A stretch of DNA of 64,000 nucleotides from Paraflavitalea sp. CAU 1676 (GTDB taxonomy: Bacteria; Bacteroidota; Bacteroidia; Chitinophagales; Chitinophagaceae): the NCBI RefSeq assembly GCF_029223285.1, contig NZ_JARHUJ010000003.1, positions 372,001 to 436,000 on the forward strand. The letters are read 5' to 3'. The position numbers were made by a program, and so were the translations under genes. Of the stretch, positions 51,074 through 59,068 are shown in pieces (within the stretch, counting starts at the first letter, position 1; each line of letters opens with the position of its first letter). The notes below the pieces were generated by a model. It searched no databases. It was not told where the DNA came from and was given only the letters and a program-made list of their open reading frames with translations.

Positions 51074-54025
51074 ATGAGAAACAGCTTCCAATATCGGGCA
51101 GCAGTTATTCATCTACTTTTGTTATTGTTTGCTGCCACTACCACCAACTCCCAAATTCAAACCTACACCATCACCGGGACCATCAGAAACAGCACGAACA
51201 AAGACGTTGTTCCGGCTGTATCGGTCACCGTAAAGGGTACCACGCTGGGTACCTTCAGTGATGAAAAAGGACAATTCAGGATCGTCACCTCTCAACGTCC
51301 ACCCTTAACCCTGATCGTATCCTCCATTGGATTCGAAGCGCAGGAGATCACTGTCAACAATGCCAGTGATGCGGTGGAAGTAAATTTCGTACCAGCCTCC
51401 GTACTTGGTCTGGAAGTCGTAGTATCCGCCAGCCGCTCCGCGGAAAGGATACTCGAATCGCCGGTCTCCATCGAACGCATGAGCGCTGCCAACGTGCGGG
51501 CAGCGGGAGCACCCAGTTTTTACCAGGGCCTTGCCAACTACAAAGGCGTGGACTTGGTTACCTCCAGTTTAACTTTCAACACACTCAGCACCCGCGGTTT
51601 CAACGGCTCGGGTAACCTGCGTTTCAACCAGCTCGTAGACGGGATGGACAACCAGGCGCCGGCCCTTAACTTCTCCGTGGGCATTATTACCGGCCCCACC
51701 GAACTCGATATCGACAACGTCGAGTTGCTGCAGGGCGCTTCATCGGCCCTGTATGGATCGGGCGGTATGACGGGCACCCTGCTCATGACCAGCAAGAACC
51801 CTTTCAAATACCAGGGGCTCAGCTTCCAGGTAAAACAGGGTATCATGCACGTCAACAGTAATGCGCGCAGTGCCGCACCCTACTACGATTGGGCATTCCG
51901 ATGGGGAAAGAAGCTCAGCGAGAACCTGGCCTTCAAGATCGGCGGGCAGTTCGTATCCGGGCAGGATTGGCAGGCCAACGATACCCGCAACCTGGCCCGC
52001 AACAACGTACTCAGCACGATCAAGCCCGGCACCCGCAGCAGCGATCCCAATTATGACGGTATCAACGTGTATGGCGACGAAGCCAGCGTAAGCATGCAGG
52101 GACTGGCCCAGGTGATCAGAGCGCAGGTATCTGCCAACCCAGCTGCTGCACCGGCCGTAGCCGCGGTAGACGCTGCGATCGCAGCCGGCTTTACGGCCCA
52201 GCAGATCGCCGCCAACCCTGCCTTGCAACCTATTCAGGCCTACCTACCTTTCCTGATACCCACCAGCCCGTCTGCCAACAATCCTTACAAAAACACGTAT
52301 GGCAGTCAGCTCGTGAGCCGCACTGGTTATAACGAGTCCGACATGGTCGACTACGACGCCTACAGCATAAAACTCAACGGCGGATTGTATTATAAGATCA
52401 ATAACAATGTCGAAGCCTCTGCCATCGCTTATTGGGGCGCTGGTACCACCGTATATACCGGGGCCGACCGCTATTCGTTGAAGAACTTCAAACTGGGTCA
52501 GTACCAGGTGGAAGTAAAATCCAAGAACTGGTTCCTGCGCGGTTATACCACCCAGGAAAATTCCGGCGACTCCTATACAGCCACTACCGCGGCACTAGCC
52601 GTCAACAACTTATGGAAACCTAATGGAACCTGGTTCCAGCAGTATACGGGTATTTATGGCGTATCCAGGCTCGGCATCATTCCCAATGGATCGGGAGGCT
52701 TCCTGCCTGTATTGCCCGATGGCCAGGCGCATTCGGCAGCACGCAGCGCAGGCGACAATGGCCGCATCCTGCCAGGCACCCAGGCCTTTGAAGATGCCTT
52801 AAAGACCGCCACTGGTACCAACATCAACGACAAAACGGCTGCTGGCGGCGCCAGGTTTGCCGACAAATCGGCCCTGTACCATTTCGAAGGACAGTACAAC
52901 CTGAGCCAGTATATAAAAGTGGTGGAAGTAATGGTAGGCGCCAACTACCGCATCTATCACCTGAATTCAAACGGGACTATCTTTTCCGACTCATTGGCCC
53001 CCATAGATATTACAGAGTATGGCGGCTATATACAACTGCAAAAGCGCTTGTTCAATGATGTATTGAAACTCACGGCATCGGGCCGTTACGATAAGAACGA
53101 AAATTTCGATGGCCGCTTTACCCCCCGGGTAACTGCCCTCATCAAAGTGGCAAAGGACAACAACCTGCGCCTCTCGTTCCAGACTGCCTATCGTTTCCCA
53201 TCCACGCAAGACCAGTACATCGATCTGAACGTGCCGGGTGCACGATTGATCGGCGCTTTGCCCGAGTTCAAGACCTATTATAACTTCGATACCAAACCGG
53301 CCTACACCGCCACCAGCATTGCGGATTTCCGGGCTTCTGTGGCAGCAGGCACGCCCAATCCTGGCTTGCTGAAAGTGGCGCCTTTCAAAGAGATGAAACC
53401 TGAAACAGCCAACTCCTACGAGTTTGGCTACCGCGGGCTGCCCGTGAAGAATTTCCTGGTAGATGCTTATATCTATTATTGCGAGTACAAGGACTTCCTG
53501 GGTAAAACAGCCGTTGGCCGCCCGGCGAACAATGGACCACTGGCCTTTGTGGCCAACCCATTGACTACCGAGCAATATTCTTACGCCGAAAATTCGGAAA
53601 GCAAGGTAAAAGCGATCGGCTGGGGTATAGGTGGTGAATACCGGATGAATGGCGGGTACAATGTCCGCGCCAATGTATCGGGCGATCAGCTGCGCGATGT
53701 GCCAGCAGGATTGATCACTTATTTCAACACACCCAAAGTGCGTTTCAATGTAGGCGTGGGTAATGAAAGCATCGCGAAGAGCCCCTGGGGTTTCAACTTC
53801 GTGTATCGCTGGCAGGATAAGATGAACTGGGAAGGAACTTTTGCAGCCGGCGAAGTGCCCGCTTATGGAACGCTCGATGGCCAGGTAAGCTATAAGCTCC
53901 AGAAGATCCGCAGCCTGATCAAGTTGGGAGGATCCAATCTGCTGAACAAATACTATTACAGCTCCCTGGGCAACCCCTATGTAGGAGGTATTTATTACAT
54001 CTCTTTCGGGTATAATATTTTCTAA
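51074..54025 (+). CDS. TonB-dependent outer membrane receptor without partner SusD
   Basis: 983 residues. The signal peptide is followed by a CarboxypepD_reg-like domain (ITGTIRNSTNKDVVPAVSVTVKGTTLGTF ... GFEAQEITV, residues ~30-115 in short blocks). A plug domain follows with STRGFNGSGNLRFNQLVDGMD and DIDNVELLQGASSALYG, and the rest is a barrel that ends YYISFGYNIF. Size and plug are TonB receptor-like, but no SusD follows and the linker lacks the SusC signature, so a siderophore, vitamin, peptide or other small-ligand receptor is as likely as a glycan transporter. A large helical Ala-rich insert (residues ~340-390) in an extracellular loop is unusual. It has its own terminator. Confidence 0.9.
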   Translation: MRNSFQYRAAVIHLLLLLFAATTTNSQIQTYTITGTIRNSTNKDVVPAVSVTVKGTTLGTFSDEKGQFRIVTSQRPPLTLIVSSIGFEAQEITVNNASDAVEVNFVPASVLGLEVVVSASRSAERILESPVSIERMSAANVRAAGAPSFYQGLANYKGVDLVTSSLTFNTLSTRGFNGSGNLRFNQLVDGMDNQAPALNFSVGIITGPTELDIDNVELLQGASSALYGSGGMTGTLLMTSKNPFKYQGLSFQVKQGIMHVNSNARSAAPYYDWAFRWGKKLSENLAFKIGGQFVSGQDWQANDTRNLARNNVLSTIKPGTRSSDPNYDGINVYGDEASVSMQGLAQVIRAQVSANPAAAPAVAAVDAAIAAGFTAQQIAANPALQPIQAYLPFLIPTSPSANNPYKNTYGSQLVSRTGYNESDMVDYDAYSIKLNGGLYYKINNNVEASAIAYWGAGTTVYTGADRYSLKNFKLGQYQVEVKSKNWFLRGYTTQENSGDSYTATTAALAVNNLWKPNGTWFQQYTGIYGVSRLGIIPNGSGGFLPVLPDGQAHSAARSAGDNGRILPGTQAFEDALKTATGTNINDKTAAGGARFADKSALYHFEGQYNLSQYIKVVEVMVGANYRIYHLNSNGTIFSDSLAPIDITEYGGYIQLQKRLFNDVLKLTASGRYDKNENFDGRFTPRVTALIKVAKDNNLRLSFQTAYRFPSTQDQYIDLNVPGARLIGALPEFKTYYNFDTKPAYTATSIADFRASVAAGTPNPGLLKVAPFKEMKPETANSYEFGYRGLPVKNFLVDAYIYYCEYKDFLGKTAVGRPANNGPLAFVANPLTTEQYSYAENSESKVKAIGWGIGGEYRMNGGYNVRANVSGDQLRDVPAGLITYFNTPKVRFNVGVGNESIAKSPWGFNFVYRWQDKMNWEGTFAAGEVPAYGTLDGQVSYKLQKIRSLIKLGGSNLLNKYYYSSLGNPYVGGIYYISFGYNIF

Positions 54026-54066
54026 GCTCAACAGAGCCCTTGCAATAACCAAAGGTTACATCGAAC

Positions 54067-54102
54067 AAAAAGCCGCCTTCATCACTGAAAGGCGGCTTTT
54101 TT
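54067..54102 (+). terminator. Strong Rho-independent terminator of the TonB receptor gene
   Basis: AAAAAGCCGCCTT with AAGGCGGCTTTTT: 13-bp perfect stem, loop of nine bases, ending in a T-run. Confidence 0.9.
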
Positions 54103-54165
54103 ATTGTACCTCGTCCTCTTTTAAAATGGCGGGTGGCGGCTCAACCGGCGCGGCCCCTAAGACCC

Positions 54166-55032
54166 TTACTCCACCCCCAGGATCTTCGCAGCACCAGCAT
54201 AACGTGCAGCCTGGATATGGGTGGCATTTTCCTGGTAGCCGTACACAAAGCCAACGGCCAGGATCAGGGTATGATTGCTGTTGGGTGGTTCCGCTACCAG
54301 CTCCAACTCCATCGTGGTGGCAGGCATGCCTTGTTTCACCGGATGCCACATGGTCATCAAACTCGTTGGGGCCGCTTGAAAGTACGCATAGCCAGGATCG
54401 GAAAACGTATATTTATGAACATAGGAGGCAGCCATCGGATTGGTGAAACTGTCATAAGATTTATCGATCGGTGCACCATTTTGGGTAAAGAACAGATCGG
54501 GCACCAACCCCAAAGAGACCATGATCGAAAACCAGGGATACTTCTCATTGGGGAACAGGTTTACGTAAGGCTTCAGCTCCGGAATCGTGATCAATACCGA
54601 CGTCTGGCTCTCGAAAAATTCATACTCTACCGGGGTACGCACAATGGCATCGAAATTAGCGTTGCGGTTGAGCGAAAAACCTTTCAGTATTTCCGGGTTC
54701 CTGGTAAGTCGCAGCGCCCGCTGGCCATAGATGTTGTCTTCATCCATATCCTGGATGGGTTTCAACAGGGAATTGATAGGGCCGGCAATATTGTAATCGG
54801 CCAGTGTTTTATGGAACAATAAAGACTTAAGGATCCACTTGCTCATGGCGGCGCGTGCGCCAAACTCCGAGTTGTTGCGACGCGTCATTTCAAACCTCTC
54901 GCCCGTTTTCACCTTCTCTCTCGAAGGTCCGCCTTTTCGACGCACGACAGGCTTTTCAACACCTCTCATTTTGTAGACAGACAGGTTTCCGACAGAGCCG
55001 GAAAAATCGAATGATTCGTTCAGTTTTCCCAT
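54166..55032 (-). CDS. Conserved unknown protein with N-terminal glycine/basic segment
   Basis: 288 residues from the ATG at 55032 (MGKLNESFDFSG); 55059 is a possible earlier start. No signal or membrane segment. The N-terminal ~60 residues (FSGSVGNLSVYKMRGVEKP, VVRRKGGPSREKVKTG, then TRRNNSEFGARAAMSKW) resemble a recurring Bacteroidota N-terminal motif seen in proteins with GSIGNLTFYK-type starts (DUF6266-like), whose role is unknown. The remainder is mixed alpha/beta and unrecognised, with a hydrophobic strand pair near the end (HTLILAVGFVYGY). The upstream region carries a striking mirror array of 11-bp repeats. Function unknown. Confidence 0.72.
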   Translation of the reverse strand: MGKLNESFDFSGSVGNLSVYKMRGVEKPVVRRKGGPSREKVKTGERFEMTRRNNSEFGARAAMSKWILKSLLFHKTLADYNIAGPINSLLKPIQDMDEDNIYGQRALRLTRNPEILKGFSLNRNANFDAIVRTPVEYEFFESQTSVLITIPELKPYVNLFPNEKYPWFSIMVSLGLVPDLFFTQNGAPIDKSYDSFTNPMAASYVHKYTFSDPGYAYFQAAPTSLMTMWHPVKQGMPATTMELELVAEPPNSNHTLILAVGFVYGYQENATHIQAARYAGAAKILGVE

Positions 55033-55090
55033 ACAACAAGCATTTAAAAGGTAAGTCAATCAGTACTTGCAGGCTCAAAAGCGTCAAGGA

Positions 55091-55205
55091 TGTTCCGCTT
55101 GTTTCCCGCTCTTATCAGGTAATTGTTCCGTAGATATCCCGTATCTATAAGGGACGGGATATCTACGAGACAACTACAAGACATATACGGAACATATACG
55201 AGACA
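55091..55205. repeat. Mirror-symmetric array of 11-bp repeats (5 + 5 units)
   Basis: Right arm in + orientation: GGGACGGGATA (55151), TCTACGAGACA (55162), ACTACAAGACA (55173), TATACGGAACA (55184), TATACGAGACA (55195). Left arm read on the minus strand, from centre outwards: GATACGGGATA (55145-55135), TCTACGGAACA (55134-55124), ATTACCTGATA, AGAGCGGGAAA, CAAGCGGAACA (55101-55091). The centre is TATAA (55146-55150). Consensus is about nnTACGRGACA. The innermost units create a 14-bp perfect inverted repeat (55129-55142 and 55154-55167). Units repeat once per helical turn, as for several protein copies on one face of the DNA. It lies 59-173 bases upstream of the start of the unknown gene at 55032. 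Confidence 0.8.
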
Positions 55206-55239
55206 TCAATAAAGTCAGATTGGGGATAGCCACAAAAAA

Positions 55240-55266
55240 GGCCGGCAGTGATGTACACTGCCGGCC
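55240..55266 (-). terminator. Terminator of the DoxX gene at 55334
   Basis: GGCCGGCAGTG-ATGTA-CACTGCCGGCC, 11-bp perfect stem, T-run behind it in minus direction. Confidence 0.85.
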
Positions 55267-55269
55267 ATG

Positions 55270-55344
55270 GGCTATACCTGATTATTTACGAACGTTTTAG
55301 GCGATGAGCTATACTTGATTAAGGTTGATCTCTTTAGGCGATGG
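55270..55344. repeat. Imperfect direct repeat (period 38) copying the DoxX gene end
   Basis: Copy A 55270-55306 and copy B 55308-55344 both begin (G/A)GCTATAC(C/T)TGATTA and end TTTAGGCGATG. Copy B includes the stop codon and last codons of the DoxX gene; copy A looks like a decayed second copy of that end. Confidence 0.5.
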
Positions 55345-55756
55345 CGCTGGTAACCAGGCTGTCTGCCGGCCGACCCGCCAACCGGACCTGATCCTGCATT
55401 TTCTTTCTTTTGGTATAGAAATAATAGCAGAGGGCCAAAAAGCCGATAAAGATCAGGTTGAAAACCCAGGCGGAACTACCCACCGAGTAGACGGAATACG
55501 TGGCGCCGACGAGGTCGAAGAAGAAACCGGCATAAGCCCATTCCTTGATCTTGTGAAAACCCGGCACCAGGATGGCAATCACGCCGAGCGTTTTTAATAC
55601 GCCGATAAATGGAATGAAGTACAGTGGGTATCCCAATACGCCGTTCATGAACTGTACCGCTTCGGGATTGTTTACGATATCCGGCAACGCCGAAAACAAC
55701 ATAAAGGCTCCGAAGAGACCATTGAAAACCCAGTAGAGGATGTTGATCTTTTTCAT
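55334..55756 (-). CDS. DoxX-family membrane protein
   Basis: 140 residues from the ATG at 55756 (MKKINILYWVFNGLFGAF). Four helices: ILYWVFNGLFGAFMLFSAL, YFIPFIGVLKTLGVIAILV, GFFFDLVGATYSVYSV and AWVFNLIFIGFLALCYYFY, followed by a basic tail (TKRKKMQDQVRLAGR). The PLYFIPFIGVLKTLGVIAIL block with a later GAxY is typical for this DoxX-like branch. It stands alone. Redox or membrane-protein role is possible, but unproven. It is divergent from the cardiolipin synthase gene. Confidence 0.85.
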   Translation of the reverse strand: MKKINILYWVFNGLFGAFMLFSALPDIVNNPEAVQFMNGVLGYPLYFIPFIGVLKTLGVIAILVPGFHKIKEWAYAGFFFDLVGATYSVYSVGSSAWVFNLIFIGFLALCYYFYTKRKKMQDQVRLAGRPADSLVTSAIA

Positions 55757-55904
55757 GGCTATCATTTTTTGATAGCACAAAACTATAAAGCACCTACGGC
55801 ATTTGCGGGCGGTGTATCCGTCAATCTAAGGGGGCCAATGCGACGATCAACCCCTTTTTTGATCTACCTTAGCATCATCCCATCAAATCACTTAGCCTGG
55901 ATCT

Positions 55905-57368
55905 ATGAACCTCGACTGGTTACTCGTTATAGAAGTCATTTACGTTATCCTTGTGATACTGGTTTGCCTCCGTGTGATCTACGATACCCGCAGCACCACA
56001 AAAACCGCCGCCTATATACTACTGGTGATCTTTGTGCCCATTGGCGGCATTTTCATCTATTTCTCCTTTGGCATCAACTACCGCAAAAGAAAGATCTACA
56101 ATAAAAAGATCATCAAAGACAGTGAACTCGACCGCAGGATCAAGGAAGAGATCGTTCATTACTCGCTCCACAACCTCGAACGCAAAAATCCCGCTATCGC
56201 TGCTAACAAAGAACTGGCCCGGCTGCTGCTGAACGACGGACCGAGTCCGCTCACGAGCAACAACGACGTGCAGGTGCTGGTGAACGGTGAACAAAAATTT
56301 CCCGCGGTACTCGAGGCACTCGAAAAAGCCCAACACCATATCCACATAGAATATTACATCTATGAAGACGATGAAATAGGGCGGGCTATCGAAGCCGTGC
56401 TTTGCCGCAAGGCGCAGGAAGGGGTTACCGTTCGCTTCATTTACGACGACTTCGGCAGCCGCACCATCCGCAAAAAAATGGTGCGCCGGCTGCGGGCGGC
56501 GGGCGTTCATGCCTTTGCCTTTCACAAGATCATCTTCATTGCGCTCGCCAATCGCCTCAATTACCGCAACCACCGCAAGATCATCGTGATCGATGGGGGA
56601 GTGGGGTTTGTAGGCGGCATCAATGTTAGCGATCGCTATATCAATTCACCGGATAGATCACAGCAACAATATTGGCGCGATACGCACCTGCGCATTGAAG
56701 GCCCCGGAGTGCATTACCTGCAATACCTGTTCCTGGCCGACTGGAATTTCTGCGCCGGCGAGCAGGTGCAGCCCGATTATGACCTGTTCCCTAAAGAAAA
56801 TGCCTTCCACCCCAAAGGCAATAAGATCGTGCAAATGGCTGCAAGCGGTCCGGATAGCGACCGGCCAACCATCCTGTTCAGTTTGCTGCAGGCCATTCAC
56901 CTGGCTCAGGAGGAAATACTCATCACCACGCCTTATTTTATACCCGGCGAAAGCATACTCGAGGCGCTGATCGTATCGGCCTTGGGCGGATTGAAAGTAA
57001 AACTGCTCGTGCCCGGCGAATCGGATTCGGTATTCGTGAACACGGCCGCCCGTTCGTATTATGGAGAACTGTTGAAAGCCGGCGTCGAGATATACCTGTA
57101 CCGGAAAGGATTTGTGCATGCGAAGACAATGGTAACCGATAGCAAGGTAGCGATCGTTGGCAGCGCGAATATGGATTACCGCAGCTTCGACCTCAATTTT
57201 GAAGTGAACGCCATTGTTTATGACCAGGAAGTGGCCGGCAAACTGCGCACCATCTTTTACGAAGACATCAAGGATGCAGAAAAGATAGACCCCGTTGCCT
57301 GGGATGCCCGTCCCTGGTACCTGGAAATGAAGGAAAAGACTGCCCGGCTGGTGGCGCCGATGCTGTGA
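55905..57368 (+). CDS. cls: Cardiolipin synthase
   Basis: 487 residues. Two N-terminal transmembrane helices (LLVIEVIYVILVILVCLRV and AAYILLVIFVPIGGIFIYF) anchor the enzyme; then two phospholipase D domains with catalytic HxKxxxxD motifs: NYRNHRKIIVIDGG (His223, Lys225, Asp230) and FVHAKTMVTDSKVAIVGSANMD (His405, Lys407, Asp412). It transfers a phosphatidyl group from one phosphatidylglycerol to another. The layout is like ClsA. Its 3' end is overlapped for 101 bases by the convergent gene 57268-57609. Confidence 0.95.
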   Translation: MNLDWLLVIEVIYVILVILVCLRVIYDTRSTTKTAAYILLVIFVPIGGIFIYFSFGINYRKRKIYNKKIIKDSELDRRIKEEIVHYSLHNLERKNPAIAANKELARLLLNDGPSPLTSNNDVQVLVNGEQKFPAVLEALEKAQHHIHIEYYIYEDDEIGRAIEAVLCRKAQEGVTVRFIYDDFGSRTIRKKMVRRLRAAGVHAFAFHKIIFIALANRLNYRNHRKIIVIDGGVGFVGGINVSDRYINSPDRSQQQYWRDTHLRIEGPGVHYLQYLFLADWNFCAGEQVQPDYDLFPKENAFHPKGNKIVQMAASGPDSDRPTILFSLLQAIHLAQEEILITTPYFIPGESILEALIVSALGGLKVKLLVPGESDSVFVNTAARSYYGELLKAGVEIYLYRKGFVHAKTMVTDSKVAIVGSANMDYRSFDLNFEVNAIVYDQEVAGKLRTIFYEDIKDAEKIDPVAWDARPWYLEMKEKTARLVAPML

Positions 57369-57609
57369 GGCAATTAAAGTAAATATTGACAACGATCGCA
57401 GCGATAACAGCCACCAATATAAATTGAACGAACATAACACCCCAATAATATCGTTTCGAACGTTCCTTGCAACGGTCCAGAAATTCTACATAAGGGGGAA
57501 TAGTGTGCAGTAGCATATTCACCAGCGCAAAAACGATGCCCGTGATCAACAGGAACGCGGCAAAAAGAATGACCATTAAACCGGTATAATCCTCTCTCAA
57601 TAAAATCAT
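57268..57609 (-). CDS. Small membrane protein whose tail is encoded antisense to cls
   Basis: 113 residues in the open frame. Residues 1-80 carry two helices (LMVILFAAFLLITGIVFALVNMLL and GVMFVQFILVAVIAAIVV) around a basic loop (DRCKERSKRYYW). The remaining 33 residues (after VNIYFNCL) are polar, Pro/Gly-rich and antisense to the last codons of cls, which looks like a read-through tail or a real but recent extension. The two-helix part matches the protein at 58294-58545: MILLRED against MILLHDS at the start, KERSKRYYW against WERSILLYF at the second helix. No function known. Confidence 0.6.
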   Translation of the reverse strand: MILLREDYTGLMVILFAAFLLITGIVFALVNMLLHTIPPYVEFLDRCKERSKRYYWGVMFVQFILVAVIAAIVVNIYFNCLTASAPPAGQSFPSFPGTRDGHPRQRGLSFLHP

Positions 57610-57867
57610 CTACCCAGGCTTTAACAAATCAAGACAGCCCCTCGGATCGAAATTTCTCCGCCCGGACCTGAGGCTGAATAACCCGACAAAATAACGTGAA
57701 TAAGTCGTCCAAATTGCAGTTCCCCGAAGACCACCCTGTTTTTCCAGATACATAATTTTTCACAGGTAGCCACATACGCTGCAATCGTATCGACTGCAGT
57801 ATACCGTAAAAACAGGCTGGTACATCAGCTCCCTTTTCCTTACATTCGAAGCACAGAACCCCTCACT

Positions 57868-58194
57868 ATGAACAAAGACCTGCTCATCATCGGCTGCAAT
57901 GGATTTGTATCGGCCATCAACATCAACAATGGAAATGAGCTGTGGCGCACCAAACTGCGCGATGGCGTACTGGGCGGCTCACGCGGCTCCGATGTAAGTG
58001 TTTTGATTGACGGCGACCAGATCTTTGCCGGCTGCAGTGGTCGCATTTATGCACTCCGGACTTCGAATGGAGATGTCCTTTGGTCGAACGACCTCAAGGG
58101 GATGGGCTTCAACGAAGTGGCCCTGGCCCGCCAGGGTACCAGCGTACAGTTCGTTACCAGGGTAGAATCGTCGGGCAACAGTTCCACCACCTGA
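57868..58194 (+). CDS. Short PQQ-type beta-propeller repeat protein
   Basis: 108 residues without signal peptide. Two PQQ-like blades are visible: DLLIIGCNGFVSAININNGNELWRTKL (segment of residues 4-30) and QIFAGCSGRIYALRTSNGDVLWSNDL (51-76), followed by half a blade ending with VESSGNSSTT. A full propeller needs seven or eight blades, so it may assemble as an oligomer or be a fragment. No frameshifted continuation is visible downstream. A TACATTCG -7-like box occurs at 57840. It sits between the two related two-helix membrane proteins. Confidence 0.72.
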   Translation: MNKDLLIIGCNGFVSAININNGNELWRTKLRDGVLGGSRGSDVSVLIDGDQIFAGCSGRIYALRTSNGDVLWSNDLKGMGFNEVALARQGTSVQFVTRVESSGNSSTT

Positions 58195-58257
58195 TCGGGG
58201 TCGCGGTCAACCGTATAGTCTATTCCGGACCGCCCCCTCGCATTGTAGTATTACCCC

Positions 58258-58291
58258 GCCAACCGGTTACTTTTCCGGGTTGGCTTTTTTT
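58258..58291 (+). terminator. Terminator of the mini PQQ-protein gene
   Basis: GCCAACCGG (58258-58266) and CCGGGTTGGC (58275-58284), followed by seven T. Confidence 0.8.
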
Positions 58292-58293
58292 GC

Positions 58294-58545
58294 TTACATA
58301 TAGGCCAGCATGAATCCCGCCAGGACGATCACCAGTATGGTATTGATCACGAACAGCAACAACACGAAAAGAAAATAGAGCAGGATGGACCTTTCCCATA
58401 GCCGCTTCATAAACCGCGCAAACCGCTCGTTGCCGTGCAATAGGGCGAACACCCCCAAAAAGACAAGGCCAGACACTACCAGGAGTACTATTACCAGAAA
58501 AGGAGCAGCGTCACCCAAAGAATCGTGTAGCAGGATCATAAGCAA
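58294..58545 (-). CDS. Small two-helix membrane protein, relative of 57268-57609
   Basis: 83 residues (or 81 from MILLHDS at 58539). Two hydrophobic helices (FLVIVLLVVSGLVFLGVFALL and LYFLFVLLLFVINTILVIVLAG) around a basic amphipathic loop (NERFARFMKRLWERS). Similar in layout and in several residues to the first 80 residues of the 57268-57609 product, so the two genes probably arose by duplication and now flank the mini PQQ gene. Function unknown. Confidence 0.65.
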   Translation of the reverse strand: MLMILLHDSLGDAAPFLVIVLLVVSGLVFLGVFALLHGNERFARFMKRLWERSILLYFLFVLLLFVINTILVIVLAGFMLAYM

Positions 58546-59068
58546 TCAGAGCGTTTCACAAGTTTTGCTGAAAAAAAATAACGGCGGATCAAAAAATAGT
58601 AACAGAGGAGTTGGATAGAAGTGGTTCTAAAGATAGGGAAAGCGAACCAAAAAGTGAAAGAATGAAAGTCTCCCCATAAACGGGCAGTCCTCCCTTTTAT
58701 TGTACGAGTCGCCCGTTATTTCAACTCATTTTGATAAAAATCAAAGAAACCGCCATAACGTGAAAACCACGCCTGTATTGTGGTTCCCCGTGGAACACTC
58801 AAACTTTGTTGTTTTCACGGAGGTTTCACACAGGCTTACTTTGCGAGCGGGCGAGGGTAGGGCAATTGCCGCGCATTCGTGGAATACTTTTCAATTTGCC
58901 TTCCATAAAGCCTGATGGCAACCGGCCATTCAGGCAATGGATGAAACGTCAATGATAAGTGGTTCCGAAAACCGGAACGCACAAAAGAAGAACCCCGCCG
59001 GGGCGGGGCTCCATGGATCCATTAATGGCTAATACTGTGCACGGTTTACACCATCCATTCAGTTGTTA
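58546..59068. other. Intergenic region with several RNA-like stems
   Basis: No gene supported. A nested structure at 58759-58819 has an outer stem CGTGAAAAC/GTTTTCACG enclosing CCAC/GTGG (58767-58783) and GTTCC/GGAAC (58783-58796) hairpins. A TTTGAT-AAAA-ATCAAA stem lies near 58731-58746. The CCCCGCC/GGCGGGG stem at 58993-59008 is the likely terminator of the gene ending at 59069. Confidence 0.5.
58991..59010 (-). terminator. Terminator of the TIG/Kelch lipoprotein gene
   Basis: CCCCGCC and GGCGGGG stem with T-rich sequence behind it in minus direction, about 60 bases beyond the stop. Confidence 0.6.

Noticed and set aside
52991-54052. 353-codon minus-strand frame opposite the TonB receptor
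   Set aside because: Antisense shadow of the barrel region.
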